DNA of 64,000 nt from the NCBI RefSeq assembly GCF_016862975.1, contig NZ_BONZ01000067.1, positions 1-64,000 of the forward strand. The letters are read 5' to 3'. The DNA comes from Rugosimonospora africana (GTDB lineage Bacteria; Actinomycetota; Actinomycetes; Mycobacteriales; Micromonosporaceae). The notes beneath the pieces were generated by a model. That model saw nothing but the letters and a program-made list of their open reading frames with translations. It did no database searches and had not been told where the DNA came from. Shown piece after piece: positions 61,358 through 64,000 of the stretch (its first letter is position 1; the number at the start of each line of letters is the position of its first letter). The translations under genes and the position numbers were made by a program.

Positions 61358-62559
61358 TGAGCTGCCCTCTCCCTGAAAAGCTCGCGGGCGATGATGGAGC
61401 GCTGCACCTCGGACGCCCCCTCGTAGATGCGCGGTGCGCGCACGTCGCGGTAGAGGCGCTCCAGGAGGTGACCGCGTTGCAGGGCCCGGGCGCCGTGGAG
61501 CTGCACGCACTGGTCCACGATCCTCTGCGCGGCCTCGGTCGCGAAGAGCTTGGCCATCGCCGCCGACCGGGTGATCTCGCCACGGGTGCCGCCCGCGTCG
61601 TAGCACCGGGCCGCGGCGTAGACCAGCAGGCGCGCGGCCTGCAGATGGGTGGCCAGGTCGGCGAGCGTGTGACGGACCGACTGCTGGTCGGACAGCGGCC
61701 CGCCGTATGCCTGCCGGGTGCTGACGTGGTCGAGGGTGGCGTCGATCGCCGACTGCGCCATGCCCACCGCGAACGCGCCGACGCTGGGCCGGAACAGGTC
61801 GAGGGTGCGCATCGCGACGCGGAACCCGGCGTCGACCTCACCGAGGACGTCAGGGGGCCCGACCCGTACCGCGTCGAATCGCAGACGCCCGATGGGGTGC
61901 GGCGAGAGCAGCTCGAGGTGCTCGCCGGACAGCCCGTCGGCGTCGCCGGGCACCGCGAACGCGGTGACACCGCGCGCACCCGCCCCCGGTGTGGTCCGGG
62001 CGAAGACGGTGTAGACATCGGCCTCGGGGGCGTTGGAAATCCACAACTTCTCGCCGTACAGCCGCCAGCCGTCGCCGTCCGGCTCCGCCCGCAGGTTCAG
62101 CGCGGCGGCATCGGAGCCGGCTTCCGGCTCGGTCAGTGCGAAGGCGGCGACGGTGATCCCGCGCACCACGCCGGGGATCCACCGCTCGACCGTCTCCGGG
62201 CCGCCGGACTGGAGGATCGGATAGCTGCCCAGTCCCTGAAGTGCGAGCGCGGTCTCCGCCTCGACCGACACCCCGGCGATGGTCTCCCTGAGCAGGCTGA
62301 GTCGCATCGCCGCGGCGTCGGTCGGCGGCCGGTCGGGTGAACCGCCGAACAATCCGCGAAGCAGGCCGTGCTTGCCCATCGCGGCCAGCAGCGGCCGGTT
62401 GACGTGCCCGTGCGCGGTCTCGTTATCCAGCGCAACGTCGGCCAGGGTCACGTCGGCCAGGGGCAGCAGTTGGGTGACCGCCACCTCGCGGACCCAGCGC
62501 ACGTACTCCCGCTGCTCCGGCTCCAAGCCACTCATGGCCGAACTCATGGGCGCGCTCAT
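61354..62559 (-). CDS. acyl-CoA dehydrogenase family protein
   Basis: The 401-residue product has acyl-CoA dehydrogenase motifs: AAFALTEPEAGSDAAALNLRA, GEKLWISNAPEADVYTVFART, MRTLDLFRPSVGAFAVGMAQ, and QLHGARALQRGHLLERLYRDVRAPRIYEGASEVQRSIIAREL at the FAD-binding end. ATG 62559 overlaps the preceding stop (ATGA). It probably oxidises a CoA-bound ring or opened-ring product made by the monooxygenase/reductase upstream. Confidence 0.92.
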   Translation of the reverse strand: MSAPMSSAMSGLEPEQREYVRWVREVAVTQLLPLADVTLADVALDNETAHGHVNRPLLAAMGKHGLLRGLFGGSPDRPPTDAAAMRLSLLRETIAGVSVEAETALALQGLGSYPILQSGGPETVERWIPGVVRGITVAAFALTEPEAGSDAAALNLRAEPDGDGWRLYGEKLWISNAPEADVYTVFARTTPGAGARGVTAFAVPGDADGLSGEHLELLSPHPIGRLRFDAVRVGPPDVLGEVDAGFRVAMRTLDLFRPSVGAFAVGMAQSAIDATLDHVSTRQAYGGPLSDQQSVRHTLADLATHLQAARLLVYAAARCYDAGGTRGEITRSAAMAKLFATEAAQRIVDQCVQLHGARALQRGHLLERLYRDVRAPRIYEGASEVQRSIIARELFRERAAQ

Positions 62560-64000
62560 GGCCGCCACCGTGCGTGTCGCGTGCCCGGCACCCCGTCCCG
62601 GATCAGCCGCAGCCTCGGCTTGGGACCGTCGGTCCGGCCGGTCTGCGGCCTGCGCCGGCCGGCTTTCCAGGGATTCGGCCACACCACGCCGGGGCCGTCA
62701 TAGTCCTGCTCGACCGCGGCGTGCAACGCCCAGTTCGGGTCGTACAGGTGGACCCGCCCGAGCGCGCAGAGGTCGGCGCGGCCGGCGAGAAGGAGCGAGT
62801 TTACGTCGTCGTACGACGAGATGACCCCCACCGCGATCGTCGGGATGCCCACCTGGTTACGGATCCTGTCAGCGTACGGGGCCTGGTAGGAGCGGCCGAA
62901 CGCCGGAGTCTCGTCGGGGGTCACCTGTCCGGTCGAGACGTCGATGGCGGCGGCGCCGGCGGCTTTGAACCGGGCCGCGATGGTGACCGCGTCGTCGCCG
63001 GTGATCCCGCCGTCCACCCAGTCGGTCGCCGAGATCCGCACGGTCATCGGTTTTTCGGCCGGCCACACGTCGCGGACGGCGGCGAACACCTCCAGCGGGT
63101 ACCGCAGCCGGCTGTCCAGGTCACCACCGTACCGGTCGGTGCGCCGGTTGCTGATCGGCGAGATGAACGAAGACAGCAGGTATCCGTGTGCGCAGTGCAG
63201 TTCGAGAAGGTCGAAGCCGGCCGCGTCGGCACGCCGGGCGGCATCCACGAACTGCTGCCTGATGCGGGCCAGGTCCTCCTCGGTCAGCTCCCGGGGCCGC
63301 TGGTTGACACCGGGCCGGTACGGCAGCGGCGACGGCCCGACGACTTCCCAGTTGCCGTCGTCGAGAGGCTCGTCGATGCCGTCCCACATCAGCCTGGTCG
63401 AGCCTTTGCGCCCGGAGTGGCCGAGCTGGATCCCCACCTTCGCGGCGCTCTCCCGGTGCACGAAGTCGGTCAGCCGCAACCACTGCCGCGCCTGTTCGTC
63501 GGTCCAGATGCCGGTGCAGCCCGGGGTGATGCGCCCGGCGCCGGACACGCACACCATCTCCGTCATGACCAACCCGGCGCCGCCGAGGGCCTTGCCGCCC
63601 AGGTGCACGAAGTGAAAGTCGTTGGGCATGCCGTCCGTCGCCCGGTACATGTCCATCGGCGACACCACGATGCGATTGACGAGGTCCAGCTCACCGAGCC
63701 GGTACCGCTGGAACATCGGTGGCGTGTCCGGGTCGGCGGGGCCATCGGGTGCGGGGCCACCGGGTGCGGGGCCACCGTCCTGCCGCTCGGCGAACGCGGC
63801 GTTGACCCGGCGCACGAACTCGGGATCGCGCAGGTGAAGGTTGTCGTACGTGACGCGCCGGCTGCGAGTCATGATGTTGAACGCGAACTGCAGCGGGTCC
63901 TGGTCGAGGTACTGGCCGAGGTTTTCGAACCATTCGAGGCTGGCCTGCGCGGCCCGCTGGGTGGACAGGACGACGGCCTTGCGTTCGGTCTCGTACTCGC
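62556..64000 (-). CDS. aryl-CoA monooxygenase/reductase, salicylyl-CoA 5-hydroxylase type (partial)
   Basis: The frame is open to the right edge. Its visible 5' part reads EYETERKAVVLSTQRAAQAS, then LEWFENLGQYLDQDPLQFAF and MTRSRRVTYDNLHLRDPEFV, the end of a flavin monooxygenase domain. A complete Old-Yellow-Enzyme-type reductase domain follows (IVVSPMDMY, GIQLGHSGRKGS, LHCAHGYLLSSFISP, TDRYGGDLDSR). This is the layout of bifunctional salicylyl-CoA 5-hydroxylase and 2-aminobenzoyl-CoA monooxygenase/reductase. The ATG at 63872 is internal and should not be taken as the start. Which aryl-CoA it uses is not decided. Confidence 0.9.
   Translation of the reverse strand, partial: EYETERKAVVLSTQRAAQASLEWFENLGQYLDQDPLQFAFNIMTRSRRVTYDNLHLRDPEFVRRVNAAFAERQDGGPAPGGPAPDGPADPDTPPMFQRYRLGELDLVNRIVVSPMDMYRATDGMPNDFHFVHLGGKALGGAGLVMTEMVCVSGAGRITPGCTGIWTDEQARQWLRLTDFVHRESAAKVGIQLGHSGRKGSTRLMWDGIDEPLDDGNWEVVGPSPLPYRPGVNQRPRELTEEDLARIRQQFVDAARRADAAGFDLLELHCAHGYLLSSFISPISNRRTDRYGGDLDSRLRYPLEVFAAVRDVWPAEKPMTVRISATDWVDGGITGDDAVTIAARFKAAGAAAIDVSTGQVTPDETPAFGRSYQAPYADRIRNQVGIPTIAVGVISSYDDVNSLLLAGRADLCALGRVHLYDPNWALHAAVEQDYDGPGVVWPNPWKAGRRRPQTGRTDGPKPRLRLIRDGVPGTRHARWRP

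Noticed and set aside
63870-63872. ATG as the start of a free-standing NADH:flavin oxidoreductase
   Set aside because: The frame is open to the right edge and encodes LEWFENLGQYLDQDP and related monooxygenase sequence, so the protein is the bifunctional fusion.

Overview
The window is a high-GC, gene-dense stretch of an actinobacterial chromosome. The evidence is a complete mce operon with two YrbE permeases and six Mce proteins, an IdeR/DtxR-type iron box, a RamB-type regulator beside the glyoxylate-shunt genes, a Ku protein, frequent GTG starts and many 1- or 4-base start/stop overlaps. No rRNA, tRNA, CRISPR array, insertion sequence or prophage was recognised. The genus cannot be fixed from sequence alone; a soil-type filamentous actinomycete is a reasonable inference.

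Layout. 1-3019 (minus): two Mce-associated membrane proteins and a PucR-type regulator. 3020-3564: long regulatory gap with paired repeats. 3565-9511 (plus): a sulfotransferase fused to an SCP2-like tail, three secreted proteins built from two domain families (one protein carries both), and a second sulfotransferase-like protein with a degenerate cofactor loop. 9899-19657 (plus): mce operon (ATPase, YrbE A/B, Mce A-F). 19765-21817: DUF4873 protein, TetR regulator and a divergent AurF-type diiron oxygenase. 21905-23152: secreted/anchored protein of unknown role. 23437-32355: galactan-type sugar locus (GH53 galactanase, YesL-like protein, ABC importer, LacI regulator, SGNH hydrolase). 32417-33551: DoxX/TetR divergent pair. 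33940-34717: manganese (yybP-ykoY) riboswitch and GDT1/UPF0016 cation exporter. 34809-36171: SnoaL-like protein, a decayed TetR gene, an acetyltransferase. 36369-40368: Ku, small membrane proteins, aldo/keto reductase, DUF6918-like protein. 40674-45133: RamB, isocitrate lyase, malate synthase. 45165-46315: iron-siderophore binding lipoprotein with iron box. 46813-48914: truncated DUF222 protein, septum-formation-type lipoprotein. 49097-53242: serine beta-lactamase-fold protein, LysR regulator, class A PBP. 53423-60531: methyltransferase, MFS exporter with HxlR regulator, epoxide hydrolase with WYL regulator, and others. 60494-64000 (minus): aryl-CoA degradation operon whose first gene runs off the right edge.

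How they fit. The left 22 kb reads as one lipid or sterol handling neighbourhood: Mce importer, its accessory proteins, sulfotransferases with a sterol-carrier-like tail, novel secreted proteins and a diiron oxygenase. The secreted-protein/sulfotransferase cluster (3565-9511) is the best candidate for an undescribed system. The central part is carbon supply (galactan oligosaccharides, acetate or fatty acids through the glyoxylate shunt). The right end degrades an aromatic CoA thioester.

A striking background feature is the density of short tandem repeats (14-24 bp units) in gene ends and spacers, in frame when they fall inside coding sequence. A dispersed 11-bp palindrome, TCCA-N3-TGGA, also recurs across the window.
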